From Azospirillum sp. TSH58 (GTDB lineage: Bacteria; Pseudomonadota; Alphaproteobacteria; Azospirillales; Azospirillaceae), in contig NZ_CP022367.1 in the NCBI RefSeq assembly GCF_003119115.1, positions 1,036,001 through 1,100,000 on the forward strand: 64,000 nucleotides of DNA. Reading direction: 5' to 3'. Positions 24,261 through 32,546 of the stretch are shown in pieces. The notes beneath the pieces are model-generated. The model was not told the DNA's origin. It was given only the letters and a program-made list of their open reading frames with translations, and did not search any database. Positions within the stretch are counted from its first letter, which is position 1, and every line of letters starts with the position of its first letter. The position numbers and the translations under genes were made by a program.

Positions 24261-27200
24261 TGACGACGGAGCCAGCCCCCGCCGCGCCGGTCCCGCGTGC
24301 GCCCTTCCGGGGCGGCGTCGGGCGGCGCGTCGGGCTGGGCCTGCTGGTGATGGTGGGGGTGCTGCTCGGCGTGTCGGGTGCGGCACTCTACGATCTGGCG
24401 CAGTTCCGGCACGCCCTGTCGGACCTCTCCAACGGGGCGCTGCCGCGCATCACCACCGGGGCGGTGCTGAACGGCGGCCTGCAGCAGGTGCTGTCGCAGG
24501 CGACCCGGCTGGGCGTTGCCGCCAGCCATCCCGAGCGGCGGGTCACCCTGGCCGAACTGACGGCCAACCTGACGGCGGTCACCCGGTCGGCCCAGGCCCT
24601 CTCCGACATCGAGGGCGGCGCGACGCTGGCCGGCGTGCTGGGAACGCTCGTCCCCACGGTGGCGGATCTCGACCGGCTGGTCGCCGAGCGGATCGACGCG
24701 GCGGCGCGCACCGACGACGCGCTGGACGAGACCCGCCGCCTGTCGGCGGAGGCCGGCGCGCTGGTCGCCGCCGTGCTGCCGACGCTGCCGGCGGACCGGC
24801 TGGGGCCGCTGACCGCCTGGACCAACACGGTCAACCGGGTGCTGAACGAGAGCACCCACGCCGGCAACAGCCGGTTCCAGCGTGAGATCGCGCGCGCCCA
24901 GCGGGATGCAGCGGCGGCGCTGTCGGCCCTGCCGGCGCTCCACGCCGGGTTGCCGGCGGAACAGGCGGAGCGCTTCGCCGCCCTGCACCGGCGGCTGGAG
25001 GCGGCGCTGCTCGGCCCTTCCGGCCTGCTGCCCAGCCTGATGGAGCGGCAGGCGGCCATCGCCCGCAGCAAGGCGCTGACCAATCAGGTGCTGGTGATGG
25101 TGGAGGAGGTCGTGAAGATCTCCCACGCGCTGTTCGAACGCATCAACGCGGCGGCGGCGGGCGAGGCGAACGGCCTCTCCGAACTGGCCGCCACGCAGAA
25201 CCGCATCCTGGTCGGGCTGGGGGCGCTGGGCTTCCTGGTGGCGCTTGGCGTGTATCTGTATCTGCGCCGCTTCCTGACCCTGCGTCTGGTCCGGCTGAAC
25301 GACGCGGTGCTCGACCGGGTGGAGGGGCGGGAGACGCCGCTGCCCGACGGCGGCACCGACGAGATCGCCACCATCTCCCGCTCGATCCGCCACTTCCTCG
25401 ACGAGATCGCGCGCCGCCAGCAGCAGGTGGAGGAGGCCCGCCGCCGCGCCGAGGAGGCGTCGCGCGCCAAGGGCGATTTCCTGGCGAACATGAGCCACGA
25501 GATTCGCACGCCGATGAACGCCATCCTGGGCCTCAGCCACCTCGCCCTGCGCGCCGGGCCGCCGCCGCGCCAGCGCGGCTACCTGACCCGCATCCGTGCC
25601 TCGGCCACCGCGCTGCTCGGCATCATCAACGACATCCTCGACGTCTCGAAGATCGAGGCGGGCATGCTGACGCTGGAGCGCGTGCCCTTCGACCTGTCCG
25701 CGGTGCTGGACATGGTGGCCGGCACCGCCGCCCTGTCCGCCGAGGAGAAGGGGCTGGTCCTGCGGCTGGAGGTCGCCCCCGACGTGCCCACCGCCCTGCT
25801 GGGCGACCCGCTGCGGCTGGGGCAGGTGCTTCTCAATCTCGTCAACAACGCGGTCAAGTTCACCGAGAGCGGCAGCGTGGTCCTCGGCGTGACCGCCGCG
25901 CCGCCGGCGACGGGGAAGGATGCGGAGACCGAACTGCGCTTCGCCGTGCGCGACACCGGCATCGGCATGACGGCGGAGCAGGTGGCCCGGCTGTTCCAGC
26001 CCTTCGCCCAGGCCGACAGCTCGACCACCCGCCGCTACGGCGGGACCGGGCTGGGGCTGGCGATCAGCCGGCGGCTGGCCGTCATGATGGGCGGCGGCAT
26101 CGCCGTGGACAGCACCCCCGGCCTGGGCAGCACCTTCCGCTTCACGGTGACGGTCGGCGTGCAGGACGGCGCGGCGACGGCGCTGCCGGCTGTGGCCGAT
26201 CCAGCCTTGGTCGAACCGGGGCTTGCGGGCTTGCAGGTGGACGAGCCGCTGCGCGGCCTGCGGGTGCTGGTCGCCGACGACAACGCCGTGAACCGGCTGG
26301 TCGCGCGGGAACTGCTGGAGGACGCCGGGCTGGCCGTCACCGCGGTGGCCAGCGGCGGGGAGGCGGTGCGGCTGGCGCTGGAACCGGGGGCGGGCTACGC
26401 CGCGCTGCTCACCGACATCCAGATGCCGGACATGGACGGTTTCGCGGTGGCGCGGGCGATCCGCCGCCAGTGCGGCCCCGACCGCCTGCCGATCATCGCG
26501 ATGACCGCCCACGCCCTGGAGGAGGAGCGGCGGCGCTGCCTGGACGCGGGCATGGACGACCACATCGCCAAGCCGGTGGAGCCGCACCGCCTCGTCGCCG
26601 TGCTGAACCGCCGGCTGAAGCCGTTCGGGCGGCGGGAGGCTCTGCCGGTTGCCAAGGCCGCGGCGATGGAGGCCGGACATTCCGGAACGCTGCCCGACTC
26701 GCTGGAGGGGTTCGACCTCGCCCCGGCGCTGGCGCGGATGAACGGGCGGGCGCTCACGCTGCGCCGGGCGATCCTGGACTTTCTCGACCGCTACGGCGAC
26801 GCGCCGGTCCGGCTGGAGCATCTGCGCCGCGCGGGAGACGGGCCGGCGATGGAGCGTTACGCCCATGGGCTGCGCGGCAGTGCCGGGACGGTCGGGGCGA
26901 TGGCGGCCAGCGCGGCCGCCGCGGCGCTGGAGCTGGCGGCGCGCGAGGAGCGGTGGGACGCGGTGCCGGCGCTTGTGGCCGACCTGTCCGCCGCCCTCGG
27001 CCCCGCGCTGGCCTCGGCGGAAACGCTGCGCGCCCTGGAAATGGCCGCGGAGGGAGCGCCGGACGTGCCGGCGGCCCGTCCGGACCGTCCGAACGGCGGG
27101 GAGGAGGCGTTGCGCTTGCTGGAGGAGGCGCTGCGCAGCGGCAGCCTGTCGGCGGCGGCCCGCTTCGCCGCTCTGCGCGGGCTGCTGGCCGGGCACGGCC

Positions 27201-27325
27201 ATGACGAGGCGTTGGACAAGGTGGGGCGGGCCGTGGAAGCGTTGGACTTCGCCGCCGCCCGCGCGGCGCTGGAGCGGCTCGCCACCGCATGGACCAGGGA
27301 ACGGGACCGGGAGACGACGCCGTGA
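24260..27325 (+). CDS. Hybrid sensor histidine kinase (HisKA-HATPase-REC-HPt)
   Basis: 1021 residues. Membrane helix 1 is at about 24-44, a mostly helical periplasmic sensor covers 45-313, and helix 2 is at about 315-336 (ILVGLGALGFLVALGVYLYL), followed by a HAMP-like linker. The phospho-acceptor is His413 in NMSHEIRTPMNAILG; the ATP-binding domain has NLVNNAVKFT, DTGIGM and GGTGLGLAIS. A receiver follows (VADDNAVNRL, Asp719 in LLTDIQMPDMDG), then an HPt module with His869 in YAHGLRGSAGTVG. This is a complete TorS/BarA-style phosphorelay. Start overlaps the nucleotidase-like gene stop; the third gene overlaps its end. Function in signalling is clear; the signal is unknown. Confidence 0.93.
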   Translation: MTTEPAPAAPVPRAPFRGGVGRRVGLGLLVMVGVLLGVSGAALYDLAQFRHALSDLSNGALPRITTGAVLNGGLQQVLSQATRLGVAASHPERRVTLAELTANLTAVTRSAQALSDIEGGATLAGVLGTLVPTVADLDRLVAERIDAAARTDDALDETRRLSAEAGALVAAVLPTLPADRLGPLTAWTNTVNRVLNESTHAGNSRFQREIARAQRDAAAALSALPALHAGLPAEQAERFAALHRRLEAALLGPSGLLPSLMERQAAIARSKALTNQVLVMVEEVVKISHALFERINAAAAGEANGLSELAATQNRILVGLGALGFLVALGVYLYLRRFLTLRLVRLNDAVLDRVEGRETPLPDGGTDEIATISRSIRHFLDEIARRQQQVEEARRRAEEASRAKGDFLANMSHEIRTPMNAILGLSHLALRAGPPPRQRGYLTRIRASATALLGIINDILDVSKIEAGMLTLERVPFDLSAVLDMVAGTAALSAEEKGLVLRLEVAPDVPTALLGDPLRLGQVLLNLVNNAVKFTESGSVVLGVTAAPPATGKDAETELRFAVRDTGIGMTAEQVARLFQPFAQADSSTTRRYGGTGLGLAISRRLAVMMGGGIAVDSTPGLGSTFRFTVTVGVQDGAATALPAVADPALVEPGLAGLQVDEPLRGLRVLVADDNAVNRLVARELLEDAGLAVTAVASGGEAVRLALEPGAGYAALLTDIQMPDMDGFAVARAIRRQCGPDRLPIIAMTAHALEEERRRCLDAGMDDHIAKPVEPHRLVAVLNRRLKPFGRREALPVAKAAAMEAGHSGTLPDSLEGFDLAPALARMNGRALTLRRAILDFLDRYGDAPVRLEHLRRAGDGPAMERYAHGLRGSAGTVGAMAASAAAAALELAAREERWDAVPALVADLSAALGPALASAETLRALEMAAEGAPDVPAARPDRPNGGEEALRLLEEALRSGSLSAAARFAALRGLLAGHGHDEALDKVGRAVEALDFAAARAALERLATAWTRERDRETTP

Positions 27326-28521
27326 GCGGTGGTCACATTCTGATCGTCGATGACGACACGACCAACATCCGCGCGCTGGCCAGCGTGCTGGAGGACCGGC
27401 ACGAGGTGCGCTTCGCGACCTCCGGGCGCCGCGCGCTGGAACTGGCCTCCGCCGACCCTCCGGAGCTGGTGCTGCTCGACGTGATGATGCCGGGGCTGGA
27501 CGGCTACGCGGTGTGCCGGCTGCTGAAGACCGATCCGGCCACCGCCGACGTCCCGGTGATCTTCATCACCTCCCTCTCCAGCCCGGAGGAGGAGGCCTTC
27601 GGGCTGGAGACCGGGGCGGTCGATTACGTGACCAAGCCCTTCAGCCCGGCCATCGTGCGCGCCCGCGTCGCCACCCACCTGTCGCTGCGCCGGGCCAACC
27701 GCAGCCTGAAGGACGAGAACGAGCATCTGGAGGCGCTGGTCCGCGAGCGCACGCGCAAGCTGGCCCAGGCCCAGCGCGAGAAGATGGCGGCGCTGCGCCA
27801 GATGGTCGCCGGCGTGGCCCACGAGATCAACACGCCCATCGGCGTGGCGCTGGGCAGCGCGTCCCACCTCGGCGACCGGGTCGCCGCGATGACGGAGCGG
27901 CTGGCCGCCAACCAGCTCCGCCGCGCCGAGCTGGAGCGCTTCCTGGCGAGCGCCGGAGAGCTGGCCGCCCTGCTGTCCAGCACCATCGCCCGCGCCGGGG
28001 AGATCGTGCGCTGCTTCAAGGGGGTGGCGGCGGACCATGGCGGGCTGCGCCAGACCATCGCGCTGCGGCCCTTCCTCGAACAGGTGACGGAGAGCCTGCG
28101 CCCGCAGTGGGAGCCGCTGGGGCATCGCATGGCCGTGGACTGCCCCGCCGACCTGCGCATGGTCAGCAACCCGGCGATCCTGTCCGCGATCCTGGAGCAG
28201 CTCGTCCGCAACGCGCTGGAACACGCCTTTCCGGCGGGGCGGCACGGGCTGGTGACGGTCGGGGCCGCGGCGTCGGGGCCGGAGATGGTCCTGCTGTCCG
28301 TCGCCGACGACGGCGCCGGCATCGCGGAGGGCACCGCCGGGCGCATCCTGGAGCCCTTCTTCACCACCCGCCGCGGCACCGGCTCGGTCGGGCTGGGCCT
28401 GAACATCGTGGACAATCTGGCGTCGGACCGGCTGGGCGGCTCCTTCACCATCGCCTCGCGCTCCGGGGGCGGCACCCTGGCGACGTTGCATCTGCCGGTC
28501 CGCACCCCGCCGGATCTGTAG
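27322..28521 (+). CDS. Receiver-histidine kinase protein (REC-HisKA-HATPase)
   Basis: 399 residues from GTG 27322, which overlaps the hybrid kinase stop by four bases and has GGGAG upstream; an ATG at 27289 is the alternative start. The N-terminal receiver has VDDDTTNIRAL, the phospho-acceptor in VLLDVMMPGLDG, and the conserved Lys in YVTKPFSP. A coiled-coil linker (EHLEALVRERTRKLAQAQREK) leads to a kinase domain with its own His in GVAHEINTPIGVALG and HATPase motifs QLVRNALEHAF, DDGAGI and SVGLGLNIVDNL. There is no DNA-binding output. It probably accepts phosphate from the HPt of the upstream kinase and passes it on to a regulator elsewhere. Confidence 0.9.
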   Translation: MSGGHILIVDDDTTNIRALASVLEDRHEVRFATSGRRALELASADPPELVLLDVMMPGLDGYAVCRLLKTDPATADVPVIFITSLSSPEEEAFGLETGAVDYVTKPFSPAIVRARVATHLSLRRANRSLKDENEHLEALVRERTRKLAQAQREKMAALRQMVAGVAHEINTPIGVALGSASHLGDRVAAMTERLAANQLRRAELERFLASAGELAALLSSTIARAGEIVRCFKGVAADHGGLRQTIALRPFLEQVTESLRPQWEPLGHRMAVDCPADLRMVSNPAILSAILEQLVRNALEHAFPAGRHGLVTVGAAASGPEMVLLSVADDGAGIAEGTAGRILEPFFTTRRGTGSVGLGLNIVDNLASDRLGGSFTIASRSGGGTLATLHLPVRTPPDL

Positions 28522-28535
28522 GCGGAACCCCGCCC

Positions 28536-28847
28536 TCACTCCGGCACCAGCACCGCCCCGCCGGGATTGTCGGTGACCGCGAAGGTCTCGAAATACTCGA
28601 TCTCCGGGTCGGTGCCGTAGCGCCGCCGGATGCCGTCCAGCCACGGCCCCTGGTAGAAGCGCTGGGCGTCCTCCCGCTTTTCCCACTGGTAGACTCCCCC
28701 GGCGGTGCCGCTTTCGCTCCAGATGAATTGCTTGCGGATCAGGCCCGGCACGTCCCCGAAACCCGGCGCGATCGACAGGAAATGCGCCCGGCAGTCCTCG
28801 CGCCCGATCGCGGCGGGCAGGCGGTAGCGGACGATGGCGGTGATCAT
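28536..28847 (-). CDS. Small monooxygenase-like dimeric alpha/beta-barrel protein
   Basis: 103 residues. The start MITAIVRYRLPAAIG and the phrases FLSIAPGFGDVPGLIRKQFIW and GGVYQWEKREDAQRFYQG follow the pattern of YdhR/antibiotic biosynthesis monooxygenase-type ferredoxin-like folds, which act as dimers and include putative quinone or heme-related oxygenases. No catalytic residue can be asserted. It converges on the kinase gene with 14 bases between stops and is divergent from the ABC importer at 28980, with which it shares a promoter region of about 130 bases; a functional link to that importer is possible. Confidence 0.7.
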   Translation of the reverse strand: MITAIVRYRLPAAIGREDCRAHFLSIAPGFGDVPGLIRKQFIWSESGTAGGVYQWEKREDAQRFYQGPWLDGIRRRYGTDPEIEYFETFAVTDNPGGAVLVPE

Positions 28848-28929
28848 GGGGTCCCTCCGTGCGTTGTTTCTCTACTTCATGAGTTGACATTATAGAGCGA
28901 GGCCGTTGAATATAGTCCACGAAAATCAT

Positions 28930-28956
28930 GTATTCACATTTGTAATAAGTGAATAC
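28930..28956. promoter_or_regulatory. Palindromic operator before the taurine/nitrate-type ABC operon
   Basis: GTATTCAC (28930-28937) and GTGAATAC (28949-28956) form a perfect 8-bp inverted repeat with an 11-base AT-rich spacer. A TTGACA hexamer lies upstream at 28884-28889. The site ends 24 bases before the first gene, so a repressor or activator binding here would control the ABC operon and perhaps the divergent gene. Confidence 0.6.
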
Positions 28957-28979
28957 GTCTCGATCGAAGGACGACGACC

Positions 28980-30017
28980 ATGAGCACGCATCGGAACGGT
29001 TCGGGGATCTCGACGCTGGCGCCCTCGCGGCGCGGGCTGCTGAAGGTGGCGGCGGCGGGCGCGGTGGCGCTGCCCTTCGCGGGCGTGGCGTCCCGGCTGG
29101 TCGCCGCCCCGACGCCCGCCACGCTGAAGCCGCTGAAGCTCGCCTGGAACACCGGCGCGGTGTGCGGCGCTCCGGTCGCGGTGGCCAAGCACAACGGCTT
29201 CTTCGAGAAGCACGGGCTGGACGTGGAGTTCGTCAACTTCGCCGGCACGACGGAGCAGCTTCTGGAAGCGCTCGCCACCGGCAAGGCCGACATCGGCCAC
29301 GGCATGGCGCTGCGCTGGCTGAAGCCGCTGGAGCAGGGCTTCGACGTGCGCATCATCGCGGGCGTGCATGGCGGCTGCATGCGGCTGCTGGCCGCCAAGA
29401 ACGGCGGGATCACCAGCCTCGCCGGGCTGAAGGGCAAGACGGTGGCGATCAGCGACCTGTCCAGCCCGGCCAAGCACCTGTTCTCCATCCAGCTCGCCAA
29501 GCAGGGCATCGATCCGAACAAGGACGTGGAATGGCGCGTCTTCCCCGGCGACCTGCTGGCCATCGCGGTGGACAAGGGCGAGGCGCAGGCCGTCGCCCAC
29601 TGGGATCCGGTGACCTACAATTTCCTGAAGTCCGGCACCCTGGTGGAGATCTCCACCAACCTCTCGGGCGAGTTCGCCAACCGCGTCTGCTGCGTGCTCG
29701 GCGCGCGCGGCAGCCTGCTGCGCGAGGACAAGGCCGCCGCCGCCGCGGTGACCCGCGCCGTGTTCGAGGCGCAGCACTACGCCGCCGCCAACCCGGTGGA
29801 GGCCGCCAAGGTCTACCAGCAATACTCGCCCAAGAGCAGCATCGAGGACCTCGCCGCCCAGCTCAGCAGCCAGACCCACGACCACAACCCGGTGGGCGCC
29901 GACATCAAGCGCGAGATCGCGCTCTACGCGGAGGAGCTGAAGAGCGTGCAGGTCTTCAAGCCGGGCACCGACACGGCGAAGTTCGCCGACCGCGTCTACG
30001 CCGACGTGCTGGGCTGA
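28980..30017 (+). CDS. ABC transporter substrate-binding protein, nitrate/sulfonate/taurine class
   Basis: 345 residues. The N-terminus (SRRGLLKVAAAGAVALPFAG) is a signal with twin arginines not far from the hydrophobic core... the R-R pair makes Tat export possible, with cleavage near LVAA. The mature protein has class II binding-protein features of the SsuA/TauA/NrtA superfamily: LKLAWNTGAVCGAPVAVAKHNGFFEKHGLDV, GTTEQLLEALATGKADIGHG, LKGKTVAISD. Substrates of such importers include sulfonates, nitrate, cyanate, thiamine precursors and aromatic acids; none can be chosen here. It is first in a three-gene operon, one base from the permease start region. Confidence 0.88.
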   Translation: MSTHRNGSGISTLAPSRRGLLKVAAAGAVALPFAGVASRLVAAPTPATLKPLKLAWNTGAVCGAPVAVAKHNGFFEKHGLDVEFVNFAGTTEQLLEALATGKADIGHGMALRWLKPLEQGFDVRIIAGVHGGCMRLLAAKNGGITSLAGLKGKTVAISDLSSPAKHLFSIQLAKQGIDPNKDVEWRVFPGDLLAIAVDKGEAQAVAHWDPVTYNFLKSGTLVEISTNLSGEFANRVCCVLGARGSLLREDKAAAAAVTRAVFEAQHYAAANPVEAAKVYQQYSPKSSIEDLAAQLSSQTHDHNPVGADIKREIALYAEELKSVQVFKPGTDTAKFADRVYADVLG

Positions 30018-30018
30018 G

Positions 30019-31041
30019 ATGAGCAGCCTCGATGACGCCGCGGCGCTGGCGGCGGGCGGGGGCGCGGCGGCGGACCACGGCCGCTCCCCCGCGGCCCCGC
30101 GCCTGTGGCTGGGCGGGCTGGCGGCCAGCGCGGTCTGGCTGGCCGCCGCCGCCCTGACCGCCCTGTGGCCGGAAACGGAGGAATGGACGCGCACCGGCGA
30201 GTTCGCCAGCCTGCTGGCGGTCGTCGGCGGCGCGCTGGCCTTCGCCGTGCCGCTGCTCCGCCTGTTCGGCGCGGCGGGGGAGCGGCTGCGCGCCGCGGCA
30301 CCCTGGCTGGTGGTGCTGGCGCTCGGCGTGATCGGCTGGGAGCTGGTCACCGCCAAGCTCGACCTGCTGCCGCGCCCCTTCTTCGCGCCGCCGCAGGCGC
30401 TGCTGGAGGTCTATCTGGACGAGTGGCCGCGCCTGCTGGAATGCACCGTGGCGTCGCTGAAGCTGCTGCTGCTCGGCTATGGGATCGGCGCCTTCGTCGG
30501 CTTCGTCACCGGCGTGTCCATCGGCTGGTCGCGGGCGGTGGGCTACTGGGTGCATCCGGTGCTGCGGCTGATCGGGCCGCTGCCGGCCACGGCGTGGCTG
30601 CCCATCGCCTTCTTCGCCTTCCCGTCGAGCTGGAGCGCGAGCGTCTTCCTGATCGCGCTGGCGACCGGGGTGCCGGTGACCATCCTGACCTGGTCGGGGG
30701 TGTCCGGCGTCAACCCGGCCTATTACGACATCGCCCGCACGCTGGGCGCGTCGGCGCGCTTCCTGGTGCTGAAGGTGGCGGTGCCGGCGGCGATGCCGCA
30801 CGTCTTCGTCGGCCTGTTCATGGGGCTCGGCGCCTCCTTCGCGGTGCTGGTCGTGGCGGAGATGATGGGGGTCAAGGCCGGGCTCGGCTGGTACCTGCAA
30901 TGGGCGCAGGGCTGGGCGGCCTACGCCAACATGTACGCGGCGCTGCTGGTGATGGCGCTGGTGTGCTCCAGCCTCGTCACGCTGCTGTTCAAGGCGCGCG
31001 ACCGGCTGCTCGCCTGGCAGAAGGGATTGCTGAAATGGTAG
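30019..31041 (+). CDS. ABC transporter permease, SsuC/TauC class with extended N-terminus
   Basis: 340 residues, longer than the usual about 260. Residues 1-95 add an extra region with two hydrophobic segments (LWLGGLAASAVWLAAAALTAL and LLAVVGGALAFAVPLLRLFG). The core then follows the family: LVVLALGVIGWELV, FAPPQALLEVYLDEWP, GYGIGAFVGFVTGVSIG, a PLPATAWLPIAFFAF stretch, and the EAA-like loop ARTLGASARFLVLKVAVPAAMPHVFVG. It forms the membrane channel for the importer and overlaps the ATPase start by seven bases. The extra membrane segments are unusual for this family. Confidence 0.88.
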   Translation: MSSLDDAAALAAGGGAAADHGRSPAAPRLWLGGLAASAVWLAAAALTALWPETEEWTRTGEFASLLAVVGGALAFAVPLLRLFGAAGERLRAAAPWLVVLALGVIGWELVTAKLDLLPRPFFAPPQALLEVYLDEWPRLLECTVASLKLLLLGYGIGAFVGFVTGVSIGWSRAVGYWVHPVLRLIGPLPATAWLPIAFFAFPSSWSASVFLIALATGVPVTILTWSGVSGVNPAYYDIARTLGASARFLVLKVAVPAAMPHVFVGLFMGLGASFAVLVVAEMMGVKAGLGWYLQWAQGWAAYANMYAALLVMALVCSSLVTLLFKARDRLLAWQKGLLKW

Positions 31042-31817
31042 CGCTCGAACAGGAATTGCCGGCGGGTCTGGAGCTGGAGGTCCAGGGCGTCAGCCACGCC
31101 TTCGACCTGCACGGCGCGCCGCTGCCCGTGCTGGACACGGTCAGCCTGCACGCCAAGCCGGGCGAGTTCGTGGCGCTGCTCGGCCCGTCGGGCTGCGGCA
31201 AGTCCACGCTGCTGCGGCTGGTCGCCGGGCTGGAGCCGCCGCGTTCGGGCCGGATCCTGGCCGACGGGCTGCCGATCACCGGGCCGCACCCGTCGCGGGT
31301 GGTGGTCTTCCAGGACCCGACGCTCTACCCCTGGCGCACCGTCTGGGACAATGTGGCGCTGGGGCTGGAGGCGCAGGGCGTGCTGCGCCAGCGCCGCAAC
31401 CGGGTGGACGAGGCGTTGCGGCTGGTCGGGCTGGACGGCTTCGCCAAGGCCTACCCGCATCAGCTCTCGGGCGGCATGGCGCAGCGCGCGGCGCTGGCCC
31501 GCGCGCTGGTCAACGACCCGCGCCTGCTGGTGCTGGACGAGCCGCTCGGCAAGCTCGACAGCCTGACCCGCATCCAGATGCAGGGCGAGATCGTCGCGCT
31601 GTGGCGGCGGGCCGGCTTCACCACGCTGCTGGTGACCCACGACGTGGAGGAGGCTCTGCTGATGGCCACCCGCGTCATCGTGTTCAGCGAGCGCCCGGCC
31701 CGCATCAAGGCGGAGATCGTCGTCGACCGTCCCTATCCCCGCCACCGCGACGACCCGGTGCTGGTGGAGCTGCGCCACAAGGCGCTGGAATTGCTGGGCC
31801 TTGCCGGGAGCTGGTAA
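31035..31817 (+). CDS. ABC transporter ATP-binding protein, SsuB/TauB class
   Basis: 260 residues. Walker A is GPSGCGKSTLL, the Q-loop is VVFQDPTLYPWRTV, the signature is LSGGMAQRAALARAL, Walker B is LLVLDEPLGKLD, and the switch His is in LVTHDVEEALLMA. All are of the NrtCD/SsuB/TauB kind. It powers import through the permease at 30019. The start codon lies inside the end of the permease gene (seven-base overlap). A palindromic repeat follows 22 bases after the stop. Confidence 0.93.
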   Translation: MVALEQELPAGLELEVQGVSHAFDLHGAPLPVLDTVSLHAKPGEFVALLGPSGCGKSTLLRLVAGLEPPRSGRILADGLPITGPHPSRVVVFQDPTLYPWRTVWDNVALGLEAQGVLRQRRNRVDEALRLVGLDGFAKAYPHQLSGGMAQRAALARALVNDPRLLVLDEPLGKLDSLTRIQMQGEIVALWRRAGFTTLLVTHDVEEALLMATRVIVFSERPARIKAEIVVDRPYPRHRDDPVLVELRHKALELLGLAGSW

Positions 31818-31838
31818 GGGCGCTTGCCCCCACCCCAA

Positions 31839-31863
31839 CCCTCCCCCGCTGGGCGGGGGAGGG
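31839..31863. repeat. 11-bp palindromic repeat after the ABC operon
   Basis: CCCTCCCCCGC (31839-31849) pairs perfectly with 31853-31863 around TGG. The surrounding text CCCCACCCCAACCCTCCCCCGCT is nearly the same as at 38995-39015, so this belongs to the dispersed palindromic family. It may serve as the operon's transcription end. Confidence 0.7.
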
Positions 31864-31915
31864 GATTGATCTCCCTTCCCTGCGAGAGTGGGGCAGCGTC
31901 GAAATGACCTGCCGC

Positions 31916-32263
31916 TCAGGAGCGGCGGACGAGCGCGCGCTCGACGGCGTTCGCCCCCCAGACCGACAACGGGATCACCACCGCCGCCGCCGCCAGCAGG
32001 CCGATGGTCAGGTTGCCGCCGAGGACCCAGGTGGCGGCGCGGTGGAACGTCTGCCAGGACGGGTCGGCGCGGCAGGCCTCCACCCAGGCCAGATCGAGAC
32101 CCAGCCGTTCCAGCCCATAGCCGACGTTGAACCAGGCCAGCGGTTCGCCATGGCGCGTCCAATGCGGCCATTGCGCCATGACGCTCCACAGCAGCAGCGT
32201 GGACACCGTGCCGATGGACAGGGTGGTCAGGCCGAAGCTCACGGCGGGGGCGAGGCGGGACAT
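31916..32263 (-). CDS. Small two-helix membrane protein of unknown function
   Basis: 115 residues from ATG 32263 (MSRLAPAVSFGL). Hydrophobic segments lie at about 7-29 (SFGLTTLSIGTVSTLLLWSVMAQW region) and 78-101 (LGGNLTIGLLAAAAVVIPLSVWG), with a Trp-rich soluble loop between them (ARADPSWQTFHRAATWV). It is not recognised as a named family. It is flanked by a repeat on one side and an AT-rich promoter region on the other; the neighbouring Fur box and iron operon on the opposite strand may or may not be related. Confidence 0.6.
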   Translation of the reverse strand: MSRLAPAVSFGLTTLSIGTVSTLLLWSVMAQWPHWTRHGEPLAWFNVGYGLERLGLDLAWVEACRADPSWQTFHRAATWVLGGNLTIGLLAAAAVVIPLSVWGANAVERALVRRS

Positions 32264-32341
32264 CGGGACGCTCACAATAAATCTACTTATCAAGTATATT
32301 TTATAATCCAGTAGAGCGGTTTGGAATTGTTTTTTTTGAAA

Positions 32342-32377
32342 CCCGCAGGGCGGGAGCCGGGCCGACCTGCGGGTTTT
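32342..32377 (+). terminator. Plus-strand intrinsic terminator in the AT-rich intergenic region
   Basis: CCCGCAGG (32342-32349) pairs with CCTGCGGG (32366-32373), followed by TTTT and further T-rich sequence. No plus-strand gene ends just before it, so it may catch read-through from the ABC operon or end a short untranslated transcript starting in the AT-rich stretch 32270-32340. That stretch also holds the palindrome TACTTATCAAGTA (32285-32297). Confidence 0.65.
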
Positions 32378-32386
32378 GGCTTTTAA

Positions 32387-32405
32387 GAGAATGCGAGTCA
32401 TTCTC
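32387..32405. promoter_or_regulatory. Fur-box-like site before the DUF3649-PepSY-DUF3325 operon
   Basis: GAGAATGCGAGTCATTCTC matches 14 of 19 positions of the Fur consensus; its outer arms GAGAATG and CATTCTC are perfectly complementary. It lies 142 bases before the first gene of an iron-type operon, so Fur or a related iron regulator probably represses it. Confidence 0.65.
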
Positions 32406-32546
32406 AATTTTATGGACGCCTCCCCGTGTTTCCACGATGATGATCACCGAGCGTGACGCGGGGGCCGGATCGGACACCCCGTTCGCCGCCGGAGCAACCC
32501 CGGCGCCACGCGGCCGACCGTCCTGAACGCGTGGGTGATTCCTTTG

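Noticed and set aside
24128..27202. Minus-strand open frame of 1024 codons opposite the hybrid kinase
   Set aside because: Antisense to a gene with full kinase, receiver and HPt motifs; composition (Gln, Arg, His, Gly-rich) is typical of a reverse-strand shadow.
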